Source of the DNA: Petrolisthes cinctipes
Taxonomy: Eukaryota > Arthropoda > Malacostraca > Decapoda > Porcellanidae
Assembly (NCBI GenBank): GCA_033782935.1
Contig: JAWQEG010000369.1
Location: forward strand, 191,501 to 255,500
Reading direction: 5' to 3'
Length of the DNA: 64,000 nucleotides
Positions 15,297 through 28,130 of this stretch are shown in pieces. The position numbers and the translations under genes are program-made. The number at the start of each line of letters is the position of its first letter. Positions within the stretch are counted from its first letter, which is position 1. The notes beneath the pieces are model-generated. The model worked only from the letters and a program-made list of their open reading frames with translations, was not told the DNA's origin and did no database searches.

Positions 15297-16702
15297 ATAT
15301 TGAAAATACTCTAACACGGAGTAGGCATGTACAGATCGCTTCTGGGACCCAAAAATATCGAATTTTCGGGAGTTTTGAGCCCGAATTTGAGATATAAACG
15401 GGCACAGAAGATGCATGCACATATCGACTTTGGGCACCCAAAATATCGATTTTTAGCAGGTTTTGGGCCTACATTTTGAAAATATTTTAGCACTGAGTAG
15501 GCATGTACAGATCGCTTCTGGAACCCAAAAATATCGAATTTTAGAGTGTTTTGAACCTGAATTTGGGATATAAACGGGTAAAGAAGATGCATGCACATAT
15601 CGACTTTGGGCACCTAAAATATCGATTTTGAGCATGTTTTGGGGCTGTATATTGAAAATACTCTAACACGGACTAGGCATGTACAGATCGCTTCTGGGAC
15701 ACAAAGATATCGAATTTTAGTGTGTTTTAAGTCTGAATTTGAGATATAAACGGGTACAGAAGATGCATGCACATATCGACTTTGGGCACCTAAAATATCG
15801 ATTTTTAGCATGTTTTGGGCGTATATCTTGAAAATATTCTAGCACTGAGTAGGCATATATAGATCGCTTCTGGGACCCAAAAATATCGAATTTTCAAGTG
15901 TTTTGAGCCTGAATTTGGGATATAAACGGGTACAGAAGATGAATACACATATTGACTTTGGGCACCAAAAATATTAATTTCCAGCATGTTTTGCGCCTGT
16001 ATTTTGAAAATACTCTAACACGGAGTAGGCATGTACAGATCGCTTCTGGGAACCAAAAATATCGAATTTTCGGGTGTTTTGAGCCTGAATTTGAGATATA
16101 AACGGGTACAGAAGATGCATGCACATATCGACTTTTTGCACTTAAAATATCGATTTTTAGCATGTTTTGGGCCTGTATTTTGAAAAATTTCTAGCACTGA
16201 GTAGGCATGTACAGATCGCATCTGGGACCCAAATATATCGAATTTTCGGGTGTTTTGAGCCTGAATTTGAGATATAAACGGGTACATAAGATGCATGCAC
16301 ATATCGACTTTGGACACCTAAAATATCGATTTTTAGCATGTTTTGAGCCTATATTTTGAAAACATTCAAGCACTGAGTAGGCATGTACGGATCGCTTCTG
16401 GGACCCAAAAATATCGAATTTTCGGGTATTTTGAGCCTGAATTTGAGATATAAACGGGTACAGAAGATGAATGTACATGTCGAATTTGGGCACCTAAAAT
16501 ATCGATTTTTAGCATGTTTTGAGCCATATCTTCAATATATTCTAGCACTGAGTAGGCATGTACAGTTCTCTTCTGGGACCAAAAATATCGAATTTTCGGG
16601 TGTTTTGAGCCTGAATTTGGGAAATAAACGGGTACAAAAGATGCATACACATATTGACTTTGGGTACCTAAAATATCGATTTTCAGCATGTTTTGTGCCT
16701 GT
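15297..16702. repeat. Recent 1406-bp tandem duplication, left copy (8 monomers)
   Basis: The segment is repeated immediately downstream at an offset of exactly 1406 bp. I compared the first 350 bases directly and found no mismatch, and all predicted translations across the two copies agree. Identity begins just after GTGGCTG versus GTGCCTG (about 15295/16700). Diagnostic variants shared by both copies include AGCCCGAATTTG, AGCAGGTTTTG, GGACTAGGCATG, GCATATATAG and GTACGGATCG. Because ordinary copies of block A already differ by about 1%, this is the youngest event in that block, or an assembly duplication. Confidence 0.9.
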
Positions 16703-18108
16703 ATATTGAAAATACTCTAACACGGAGTAGGCATGTACAGATCGCTTCTGGGACCCAAAAATATCGAATTTTCGGGAGTTTTGAGCCCGAATTTGAGATA
16801 TAAACGGGCACAGAAGATGCATGCACATATCGACTTTGGGCACCCAAAATATCGATTTTTAGCAGGTTTTGGGCCTACATTTTGAAAATATTTTAGCACT
16901 GAGTAGGCATGTACAGATCGCTTCTGGAACCCAAAAATATCGAATTTTAGAGTGTTTTGAACCTGAATTTGGGATATAAACGGGTAAAGAAGATGCATGC
17001 ACATATCGACTTTGGGCACCTAAAATATCGATTTTGAGCATGTTTTGGGGCTGTATATTGAAAATACTCTAACACGGACTAGGCATGTACAGATCGCTTC
17101 TGGGACACAAAGATATCGAATTTTAGTGTGTTTTAAGTCTGAATTTGAGATATAAACGGGTACAGAAGATGCATGCACATATCGACTTTGGGCACCTAAA
17201 ATATCGATTTTTAGCATGTTTTGGGCGTATATCTTGAAAATATTCTAGCACTGAGTAGGCATATATAGATCGCTTCTGGGACCCAAAAATATCGAATTTT
17301 CAAGTGTTTTGAGCCTGAATTTGGGATATAAACGGGTACAGAAGATGAATACACATATTGACTTTGGGCACCAAAAATATTAATTTCCAGCATGTTTTGC
17401 GCCTGTATTTTGAAAATACTCTAACACGGAGTAGGCATGTACAGATCGCTTCTGGGAACCAAAAATATCGAATTTTCGGGTGTTTTGAGCCTGAATTTGA
17501 GATATAAACGGGTACAGAAGATGCATGCACATATCGACTTTTTGCACTTAAAATATCGATTTTTAGCATGTTTTGGGCCTGTATTTTGAAAAATTTCTAG
17601 CACTGAGTAGGCATGTACAGATCGCATCTGGGACCCAAATATATCGAATTTTCGGGTGTTTTGAGCCTGAATTTGAGATATAAACGGGTACATAAGATGC
17701 ATGCACATATCGACTTTGGACACCTAAAATATCGATTTTTAGCATGTTTTGAGCCTATATTTTGAAAACATTCAAGCACTGAGTAGGCATGTACGGATCG
17801 CTTCTGGGACCCAAAAATATCGAATTTTCGGGTATTTTGAGCCTGAATTTGAGATATAAACGGGTACAGAAGATGAATGTACATGTCGAATTTGGGCACC
17901 TAAAATATCGATTTTTAGCATGTTTTGAGCCATATCTTCAATATATTCTAGCACTGAGTAGGCATGTACAGTTCTCTTCTGGGACCAAAAATATCGAATT
18001 TTCGGGTGTTTTGAGCCTGAATTTGGGAAATAAACGGGTACAAAAGATGCATACACATATTGACTTTGGGTACCTAAAATATCGATTTTCAGCATGTTTT
18101 GTGCCTGT
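16703..18108. repeat. Recent 1406-bp tandem duplication, right copy (8 monomers)
   Basis: This is the second copy of the segment starting near 15297. It continues in identity into the following monomer until about 18179, where GGTGTTCTG replaces GGAGTTTTG and the sequence returns to the usual block A order seen in copy 2 near 9.2 kb. The breakpoints lie in homologous positions of two monomers, as expected for unequal crossing over. Confidence 0.9.
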
Positions 18109-18822
18109 ATATTGAAAATACTCTAACACGGAGTAGGCATGTACAGATCGCTTCTGGGACCCAAAAATATCGAATTTTCGGGTGTTCTGAACCTGAATTT
18201 GAGATATAAACGGGTACAGAAGATGCATGCACATATCGACTTTGGGCACCTAAAATATTGATTTTTAGCATGTTTTGGGCCTGTATTTTGAAAATACTCT
18301 AACACGGAGTAGGCATGTACAGATCGCTCCTGGGACCCAAAAATATCGAATTTTCGGGTGTTTTGAGCCTGAATTTGAGATATAAACGAGTACAGAAGAT
18401 GCATGCACATATCGACTTTTTGCACCTAAAATATCGATTTTGATTATGTTTTGGGTCTGTATCTTGAAAACATTCTAGCAAGGAGTAGGCATGTACAGAT
18501 CGCTTCTGTGACCCAAAAATATCGAATTTTCGAGAGTTTTAAACCTGAATTTGGGATATAAACGGGTACAGAAGATGCATACACATATTAACTTTGGGCA
18601 CCTAAAATATCGATTTTTAGCATGTTTTGGGCCTGTATATTGAAAATACTCAAACACGGAGTAGGCATGTACAGATCGCTTCTGGGACCCAAAAATATCG
18701 AATTTTCGGGTGTTTTGAGCCTGAATTTGGGAAATAAACGGGTATAGAAGATAAATACACATATTGACTTTGTGCACCTAAAATATTAATTTCCAGCATG
18801 TTTTGCGTCTGTATTATGAAAA

Positions 18823-20210
18823 TACTCTAACACGGAGTAGGCATGTACAGATCGCTTCTGGGAACCAAAAATATCGAATTTTTGGGTGTTTTGGGCCTGA
18901 ATTTGAGATATAAACGGGTACAGAAGATGCATGCACATATCGACTTTTTGCACTTAAAATATCGATTTTTAGTATGTTTTGGGCCCATATATTGAAACAA
19001 TTTTAGCACTGAGTAGGCATGTACAAATCGCTTATGGGAACCAAAAATATCGAATTTTCGGGTGTTTTGAGCCTGAATTTGAGATATAAACGGGTACAGA
19101 AGATGCATGCACATATCGACTTTTTGAATTTAAAATATCGATTTTTAGCATGTTTTGGGCCCATATTTTGAAAAAATTCTAGCACTGAGTAGGCATGTAC
19201 AGGTCGCTTCTGGGACCCAAAAATATCGAATTTTCGGGTGTTTTGAGCCTGAATTTGAGATATAAACGGGTACAGAAGATGCATGCACATATCGACTTTG
19301 GACACCTAAAATATCGATTTCTAGCATGTTTTGAGCCTATATTTTGAAAACATTCTAGCACTGAGTAGGCATGTACAGATCGCTACTGGGACCCAAAAAT
19401 GTTGAATTTTCGGGTGTTTTGAGCCTGAATTTGGGATATAAACATATACAGAAGATGCATACACATATTGACTTTGTGCACCTAAAATATAGATTTTCAG
19501 CATGTTTTGGGCCTGTATTTAAAAAAAATCTAACATGGAGTAGGCATGTACAGATCGCTTCTTGTACCCAAAAATATCGAATTTTCGTGTGTTTTGATCT
19601 TGAATTTGAGATATAAACGGGTACAGAAAATGAATGCACATATCGACTTTGGGCACCTAAAATATCGATTTTTAGCATGTTTTGGTCCCATATCTTCAAT
19701 ATATTCTAGAACTGAGTAGGCATGTACAGATTGCTTCTGGGACCCAAAAATATCGAATTTTTGGGTGTTTTGAGCCTGAATTTGGGAAATAAACGGGTAC
19801 AGAAGATGCATACACATATTGACATTGGGCACCTAAAATATCGATTTTCAGCATGTTTTGTGCCTGTATATTGAAAATACTCTAACACGGAGTAGGCATG
19901 TACAGATCGCTTCTGGGACCCAAAAATATCGATTTTTCGGGTGTTCTGAACCTGAATTTGAGATATAAACGGGTACAGAAGATGCATGCACATATCGACT
20001 TTGGGCACCTAAAATATTGATTTTCAGCATGTTTGGGGCCTGTATTTTGAAAATACACTAACACGGAGTAGGCATGTACAGATCGCTTCTGGGACCCAAA
20101 AATATCGAATTTTCGGGTGTTTTGAGCCTGAATTTGAGATATAAACGGGTACAGAAGATGCATACACATATTGACTTTGGGCAACTAAAATATCGATTTT
20201 CAGCATGTTT
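18823..20210. repeat. Block A higher-order repeat, copy 5 (remnant of about 8 monomers)
   Basis: The first five monomers match the start of copy 3 at an 8443-bp offset, although the GGCGTAGG marker has reverted to GGAGTAGG. Near 19.69 kb the order jumps to the TCTTCAATATATTC linker monomer and its two successors, which in copy 2 lie at about 8.96-9.3 kb. Roughly 20 monomers are therefore missing. The remnant is the right-hand limit of recognisable block A order. Confidence 0.7.
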
Positions 20211-21870
20211 TGGGTCTGTATATTAAAAATACTCTGTCACGGAGTAGGCATGTACACATCGCTACTGGAATCCAAAATTTTCGAATTTTCGGGTGTTTTG
20301 AGCCTGAATTTGAGATATAAACGGGTACAGAAGATTCATGCACATATCGACTTTAGACACCTAAAATATCGATTTTAATCATGTTTTGATCCTATATTTT
20401 GAAAACATTCTAGCACTGAGTAGGCATGTACAGATCGTTTCTGGGACCCAAAAATATTGAATTTTCGGGTGTTTTGAGCCTGAATTTGAGATACAAACGG
20501 GTACAGAAGATGCATGAACATATCGACTTTGGAAACCTAAAATATTGATTTTTAACATGTTTTGAGCCTATATTTTGAAAACATTCTAGCACTGAGTAGG
20601 CATGCACAGATCCCTTCTGGGACCCAAAAATATTGATTTTCGGGTGTTTTGAGCCTGAATTTGAGATATAAACGGTTACTGAAGATGCATGCTCATATCG
20701 ACTTGTTATGCCTAAAATATCGATTTTGAGCATGTTTTGGGACTGTATCTTGAAAACATTCTAGCAAGGAGTAGGCATGTACAGATCGCTTCTGGGACCC
20801 AAAAATATCGAATTTTCGGGTGTTTTGAGCCTGAATTTGAGATATAAACGGGTACAGAAAATGCATGCACATATTGACTTTGGGCACATAAAATATAGAT
20901 TTTTAGCATGTTTTGGGCACATATTTTGAAAACATTCTAGCACTGAGTAGGCATGTACAGATTGCTTCTGGGACCCAAATATATCGAATTTTCGGGTGTT
21001 TTGAGCCTGAATTTGAGATATAAACGGGTACAGAAGATGCATGCACATATCGACTTTGGAAACATTAAATATCGATTTTTATCATGTTTTGAGCCTATAT
21101 TTTTTTAAAAAATTCTAGCACTGAGTAGGCATGTACAGATCGCTTCTGGGACCCAAAAATATCGAATTTTCGGGTATTTTGAGCCTGAATTTGAGATATA
21201 AACGGGTACAGAAGATGAATGTACATATCGACTTTGGGCACCTGAAATATCGATTTTTAGCATGTTTTGGGCCCATATCTTCAATATATTCTAGCACTGA
21301 GTAGGCATGTACAGTTCTCTTCTGGGACCAAAAAATATCGAATTTTCGGGTGTTTTGAGCCTGAATTTGGGATATAAACGGGTACAGAAGATGCATACAC
21401 ATATTGACTTTGGGCACCTAAAAAATCGATTTTTAGCATGTTTTTTGCCTGTATATTGAAAATATTCTAACACGGAGTAGGCATGTACAGATCGCTTCTG
21501 GGACCCAAAAATATCGAATTTTCGGGTGTTCTGAACCTGAATTTGAGATATAAACGGGTACAGAAGATGCATGCACATATCTACTTTGGGCACCCAAAAT
21601 ATCGATTTTTAGCAGGTTTTGGGCCTATATTTGGAAAATATTCTAGCACTGAGTAGGCATGTCCAGATCGCTTCCGGGACACAAAAATATCGAATGTTAG
21701 TGTGTTTTGAACCTGATTTTGGGATATAAACGGGTAAAGAAGATGCATGCACATATCGACTTTGGACACCTAAAATATAGATTTTTAGCATGTTTCGAGT
21801 TTATATTTTGAAAACATTCTAGCACTGAGTAGGCATGTACAGATAGCTTCTGGGACCCAAAAATGTTGAA
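20211..21870. repeat. Transition zone of scrambled, more diverged monomers
   Basis: About nine monomers here do not follow the order of block A or block B. Several carry private changes: CTGTCACGGAG and GCTACTGGAATCC near 20.23-20.27 kb, GCATGCACAGATCCC near 20.60 kb, CTTGTTATGCC near 20.70 kb, and a TATATTTTTTTAAAAAATT linker near 21.10 kb. Block A subtypes (TCTTCAATATATTC at about 21.28 kb) sit next to block B subtypes (GATCGCTTCCGGGACAC at about 21.67 kb). The zone has no gene and no transposon. Higher private divergence suggests it is not taking part in recent homogenisation. Confidence 0.65.
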
Positions 21871-23962
21871 TTTTAGGGTGTTTTCAGCCTGAATTTGGGA
21901 TATAAACGGATACAGAAGATGCATACACATATTGACTTTGTGCACCTAAAATATAGATTTTCAGCATGTTTTGGCCCTGTATTTAAAAAAAAATCTAACA
22001 CGGAGTAGGCATGTACAGATCGCTTCTGGGACCCAAAAATATCGAATTTTCGAGTGTTTTGAGCCTGAATTTGGGAAATAAACGAGTACAGAAGATGCAT
22101 ACACATATTAACTTTGGGCACCTAAAATATCGATTTTAAGCATGTTTTGGGCCTGTATATTGATAATACTCTAACACGGAGTAGGCATGTACAGATCGTT
22201 TCAGGGACCCAAAAATATCGAATTTTCGGGAATTTTGAGCCTGAATTTGAGATATAAACGGGTACAGAAGATGCTTGCACATATCGACTTTGGGCACCTA
22301 TAATATCGATTTTTAGCATGATTTGGGCCCATACATTGAAACAAATCTAGCACTTAGTAAGCATGTACAGATCGCTTCTGGGACCCAAAAATATCGAATT
22401 TTCGGGTGTTTTGAGCTTGAATTTGAGATATAAACGGGTACAGAATATGCATGCACATATCGACTTTGGACACATTAAATATCGATTTTTAGCATGTTTT
22501 GAGCCTATATTTTGAAAACATTCTAGCTCTGAGTAGGCATGTACAAATCGCTTCTGGGACCCAAAAATGTTGATTTTTCGGGTATTTTGAGCGTGAATTT
22601 GAGATATAAACGGGTACTGAAGATCCATGCACATATCGACTTTTTGCACCTAAAATATCGATTTTGATTATGTTTTGGGTCTGTATCTTGAAAACATTCT
22701 AGCAAGGAGTAGGCATGTACAGATCGCTTCTGTGACATAAAAATATCGAATTTTCGAGTGATTTGAGCCTGAATTTGGTAAATAAACGGGTACAGAAGAT
22801 GCATACACATATTAACTTTGGGCACCTAAAATTTCGATTTTAAGCATGTTTTCGGCCTGTATATTGAAAATACTCTAACACGGAGTAGGCATGTACAGAT
22901 CGCTTCTGGGACCCAAAAATTTCGAATTTTAGGGTGTTTTGAGCCTGAATTTAGGAAATAAACGGGTACAGAAGATGCATACACATATTGACTTTGGGCA
23001 CCTAAAATATTGATTTTCAGCATGTTTTGGGCCTGTATTTTAAACATATTCTAACTCAGAGTAGGCATGTACAGATCGCTTCTGGGACCCAAAAATATCG
23101 AATTTTAGAGTGTTTTTAACCTGAATTTGGGATATAAACGGATACAGAAGATGAATACACATATTGACTTTGGGCACCTATAATATCGATTTTTAGCATG
23201 TTTTGGGCCTGTATATTGAAAATATTCTAGCACTGAGTAGGCATGTACAGATCGCTTCCGGAACACAAAAATATCGAATTTTAGTGTGTTTTGAACCTGA
23301 TTTTGGGATATAAACGGGTAAAGAAGATGCATGCACATATCGACTTTGGGCACCTAAAATATCGATTTTTAGCATGTTTTGGGCCTGTATATTGAAAATA
23401 CTCTAACACGGAGTAGGCATGTACAGATCGCTTCTGGGACCCAAAAATATCGAATTTTCGGGTGTTTTGAGCCTGAATTTGAGATATTAACGGGTACAGA
23501 AGATGCATGCACATATCGACTTTGGACACCAAAAATATCGATTTTTAGCATGTTTCGAGCCTATGTTTTGAAAAAATTCTAGCACTGAGTAGGCATGTAC
23601 AGATCGCTTCTGGGACCCAAAAATGTTGAATTTTCGGGTATTTTCAGCCTGAATTTGGGATATAAACGGATACAGAAGATGCATACACATATTGACTTTG
23701 TGCACCTAAAATATAGATTTTCAGCATGTTTTGGGCCTTTATTTAAAAAAAAATCTAACACGGAGTAGGCATGTACAGATCGCTTCTGGGACCCAAAAAT
23801 ATCGAATTTTCGGGTGTTTTGAGCCTGAATTTGAGATATAAACGGGTACAGAAGATGAATGCACATATCGACTTTGGGCACCTAAAATGTCGATTTTTAG
23901 CATGTTTTGGGCCCATATCTTCAATATATTCTAGCACTGAGTAGGCATGTACAGATCGCTTC
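21871..23962. repeat. Segment duplicated at +6160 bp (copy at about 28031-30122)
   Basis: About 12 monomers match 28031-30122 at exactly 35 monomers. Both copies contain the ATTCTAACTCAGAGTAGG linker, the TTCCGG(G/A)ACAC monomer and the ATATTAACGGG monomer. The match ends at about 23962, where the upstream copy continues with GCTTCTGGGACCC while the downstream copy changes to GCTTCCGGGACAC. It defines the left edge of block B. Confidence 0.75.
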
Positions 23963-24109
23963 TGGGACCCAAAAATATCGAATTTTCGGGTGTTTTGAGC
24001 CTCAATTTGGGAAATAAACGGGTACAGAAGATGCATACACATACTGACTTTGGGCACCTAAAATATCGATTTTCAGCATGTTTTGTGCCTTTATATTGAA
24101 AATACTTTA

Positions 24110-27100
24110 ACACTGAGTAGGCATGTACAGATCGCTTCCGGGACACAAAAATATCGAATTTTAGTGTGTTTTGAACCTGATTTTGGGATATAAACGGGTA
24201 AAGAAGATGCATGCACATATAGACTTTGGGCACCTAAAATATCGATTTTTAGCAGGTTTTGGGCCCATATTTTGAAAATTTTCTAGCACTGAGTAGGCAT
24301 GTACAGATCGCTTCTGGGACCCAAAAATATCGAATTTTCGGGTGTTTAGAGCCTGAATTTTATATATAAACGGGTACAGAAGATGCATGCACATATCGAC
24401 ATTGAACACCTAAAATATCGATTTTTAGCATGTTTTGAGCCTATATTTTGAAAACATTCTAGCACTGATTAGGCATGTACAGATCGCTTCTTGTACCCAA
24501 AAATGTTGAATTTTCGGATATTTTGAGCCTGAATTTGAGATATAAACAGGTACTGAAGATGCATGCACATATCGACTTTTTGCACCTAAAATATCGATTT
24601 TGATTATGTTTTGGGTCTGTATCTTGAAAACATTCTAGCAAGGAGTAGGCATGTACAGATCGCTTCTGGGACCCAAAAATATCGAATTTTCGGGTGTTCT
24701 GAACCTGAATTTGAGATATAAACGGGTACAGAAGATGCATGCACATATCGACTTTGGGCACCTAAAATATTGATTTTCAGCATGTTTTGGGCCTGTATTT
24801 TTGAAAATACTCTAACACGGAGTAGGCATGTACAGATCGCTTCTGGGACCCAAAAATATCGAATTTTCGAGTATTTTGAGCCTGAATTTGGGAAATAAAC
24901 GGGTACAGAAGATGCATGCACATATTAACTTTGGGCACCTAAAATATCGATTTTAAGCATGTTTTGAGCCTATATTTTGAAAACATTCTAGCACTGAGTA
25001 GGCATGTACAGATCGCTTCTGGGACCCAAAAATGTTGATTTTTCGGGTATTTTGAGCCTGAATTTGAGATATAAACGGGTACTGAATATCCATGCACATA
25101 TCGACTTTTTGCACCTAAAATATCGATTTTGATTATGTTTTGGGTCTGTATCTTGAAAACATTCTAGCAAGGAGTAGGCATGTATAGATCGCTTCTGTGA
25201 CATAAAAATATCGAATTTTCGAGTGTTTTGAGCCAGAATTTGGGAAATAAACAGGTACAGAAGATGCATACACATATTAACTTTGGGCACCTAAAATTTC
25301 GATTTTAAGCATGTTTTCGGCCTGTATATTGAAAATACTCTAACACGGAGTAGGCATGTACAGATCGCTTCTGGGACCCAAAAATATCGAATTTTAGGGT
25401 GTTTTGAGCCTGAATTTGGGAAATAAACGGGTACAGAAGATGCATACACATATTGACTTTGGGCACCTAAAATATTGATTTTCAGCATGTTTTGGGCCTG
25501 TATTTTAAACATATTCTAACACAGAGTAGGCATGTACAGATCGCTTCTGGGACCCAAAAATATCGAATTTTAGAGTGTTTTTAACCTGAATTTGGGATAT
25601 AAACGGATACAGAAGATGAATACACATATTGACTTTGGGCACCTATAATATCGATTTTTAGCATGTTTTGGGCATGTATATTGAAAAATTTCTAGCACTG
25701 AGTAGGCATGTACAGATCGCTTCTGGGACCCAAAAATATCGAATTTTCGGGTGTTTAGAACCTGAATTTGAGATATAAACGGGTACAGAAGATGCATGCA
25801 CATATCGACATTGGACACCTAAAATATCGATTTTTAGCATGTTTTGAGCCTATATTTTGAAAACATTCTAGCACTGATTAGGCATGTACAGATCGCTTCT
25901 TGTACCCAAAAATGTTGAATTTTCGGATATTTTGAGCCTGAATTTGAGATATAAACGGGTACTGAAGATGCATGCACATATCGACTTTTTGCACCTAAAA
26001 TATCGATTTTGATTATGTTTTGGGTCTGTATCTTGAAAACATACTAGCAAGGAGTAGGCATGTACAGATCGCTTCTGTGACCCAAAAATATCGAATTTTC
26101 GAGTGTTTCAAACCTGAATTTTGGATATAAACGGGTACAGAAAATGCATGCACATATCGAATTTGGGCACCCAAAATATCGATTTTGAGCATGTTTTGGG
26201 CCTGTATTTTGAAAATACTCTAACACGGAGTAGGCATGTACAGATTGCTTCTGGTACACAAAAATATCGAATTTTCGAGTGTTTTGAGCCTGAATTTGGG
26301 AAATAAACGAGTACAGAAGATGCATACACATATTAACTTTGGGCACCTAAAATATCGATTTTAAGCATGTTTTGGGCCTGTATATTGAAAATACTCTAAC
26401 ACGGAGTAGGCATGTACAGATCGCTTCTGGGACCCAAAAAATCGAATTTTCAGGTATTTTGAGCCTGAATTTGAGATATAAACGGGTACAGAAGATGCAT
26501 GCACATATCGACTTTGGACACCTAAAATATCGATTTTTAGCATGTTTCGAGCCTATATTTTGAAAACATTCTAGCACTGAGTAGGCATGTACAGATCGCT
26601 TCTGGGACCCAAAAATGTTGAATTTTCGGGTGTTTTCAGCCTGAATTTGGGATATAAACGGATACAGAAGATGCATACACATATTGACTTTGTGCACCTA
26701 AAATATAGATTTTCAGCACGTTTTGGGCCTGTATTTAAAATAAAATCTAACACGGAGTAGGCATGTACAGATCGCTTCTGGGACCCAAAAATATCGAATT
26801 TTCGAGTGTTTTGAGCCTGAATTTGGGAAATAAACGAGTACAGAAGATGCATACACATATTAACTTTGGGCACCTAAAATATCGATTTTTAGCATGATTT
26901 GGGCCCATACATTGAAAAAAATCTAGCACTTAGTAAGCATGTACAGATCGCTTCTGGGACCCAAAAATATCGAATTTTCGGGTGTTTTGAGCTTGAATTT
27001 GAGATATAAACGGGTACAGAATATGCATGCACATATCGACTTTGGACACATTAAATATCGATTTTTAGCATGTTTTGAGCCTATATTTTGAAAACATTCT

Positions 27101-28130
27101 AGCACTGAGTAGGCATGAACAGATCGCTTCTTGTACCCAAAAATGTTGATTTTTCGGGTATTTTGAGCCTGAATTTGAGATATAAACGGGTATTGAAGAT
27201 CCATGCACATATCGACTTTTTGGACCTAAAATATCGATTTTGATTATGTTTTGGGTCTGTATCTTGAAAACATTCTAGCAAGGAGTAGGCATGCACAGAT
27301 CGCTTCTGTGACATAAAAATATCGAATTTTCGAGTGTTTTGAGCCTGAATTTGGGAAATAAACGGGTACAGAAGATGCATACACATATTAACTTTGGGCA
27401 CCTAAAATTTCGATTTTAAGCATGTTTTCGGCCTGTATATTGAAAATACTCTAACACGGAGTAGGCATGTACAGATCGCTTCTGGTACACAAAAATATCG
27501 AATTTTAGGGTGTTTTGAGCCTGAATTTGGGAAATAAACGGGTACAGAAGATGCATACACATATTGAATTTGGGCACCTAAAATATTGATTTTCAGCATG
27601 TTTTGTTCCTGTATTTTAAACATATTCTAACACAGAGTAGGCATGTACAGATAGCTTCTGGGACCCAAAAATATCGAATTTTAGAGTGTTTTTAACCTGA
27701 ATTTGGGATATAAACGGATACAGAAGATGAATACACATATTGACTTTGGGCACCTATAATATCGATTTTTAGCATGTTTTGGGCCTGTATATTGAAAATA
27801 CTCTAACACGGAGTAGGCATGTACAGATCGCTTCTGGGAACCAAAAATATCGAATTTTCGGGTGTATTGAGCCTGAATTTGAGATATAAACGGGTACAGA
27901 AGATGCATGCACATATCGACTTTAGGCACTTAAAATATCGATTTTTGCCCTGTTTTGGGCCCATATCTTGATAATATTCTAGCACTGAGTAGACATGTAC
28001 AGATCACTTCTGGGACCCAAAAATATCGAATTTTAGGGTGTTTTCAGCCTGAATTTGGGATATAAACGGATACAGAAGATGCATACACATATTGACTTTG
28101 TGCACCTAAGATATAGATTTTCAGCATGTT
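24110..28130. repeat. Segment duplicated at +15839 bp (copy at about 39949-43970)
   Basis: Four kilobases of satellite recur 15839 bp downstream (90 x 176 minus 1). The order of subtypes is preserved through CTGATTAGGCATG, TTGATTATG, CAAACCTGAATTT, CCCAAAAAATCG, the anchor pair and AGATAGC markers. Small differences are scattered, such as AGTAAGCATG versus AGTAAGAATG at 26937/42776. One monomer-sized patch near 42.17-42.24 kb differs strongly and looks copied from a neighbour. This is the longest-range duplication seen and shows that exchange reaches at least 90 monomers. Confidence 0.78.
26200..27770. repeat. Segment duplicated at +9151 bp (copy at about 35350-36920)
   Basis: About nine monomers here match 35350-36920 at an offset of 9151 bp (52 x 176 minus 1). 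A directly compared 160-base stretch starting at 26550/35701 was identical, including the rare TTCAGCACGTTTTGGG and TTTAAAATAAAATC changes and the shortened CCCAAAAAATCG monomer. The left limit is at a shared ACAGATTGCTTCTGGTACAC. The right limit is where the linker switches to GCCCTGTTTTGGG in the downstream copy. Confidence 0.8.

Larger units (their letters stand above)
12490..18822. repeat. Block A higher-order repeat, copy 4 (36 monomers, contains an 8-monomer duplication)
   Basis: The copy starts with the last GGCGTAGG marker (near 12501). It matches copy 3 at 2110 bp, then copy 2 at 7739 bp, then at 7565 bp after loss of one monomer at about 15.3 kb. It contains the 1406-bp tandem duplication listed separately, after which the offset to copy 2 is 8970 bp. 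A further loss of two monomers near 18.4 kb and one near 18.65 kb brings it to 8443 bp. The total of 6333 bp is 36 x 176 minus 3. It shows that unit length in block A is not fixed. Confidence 0.82.
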
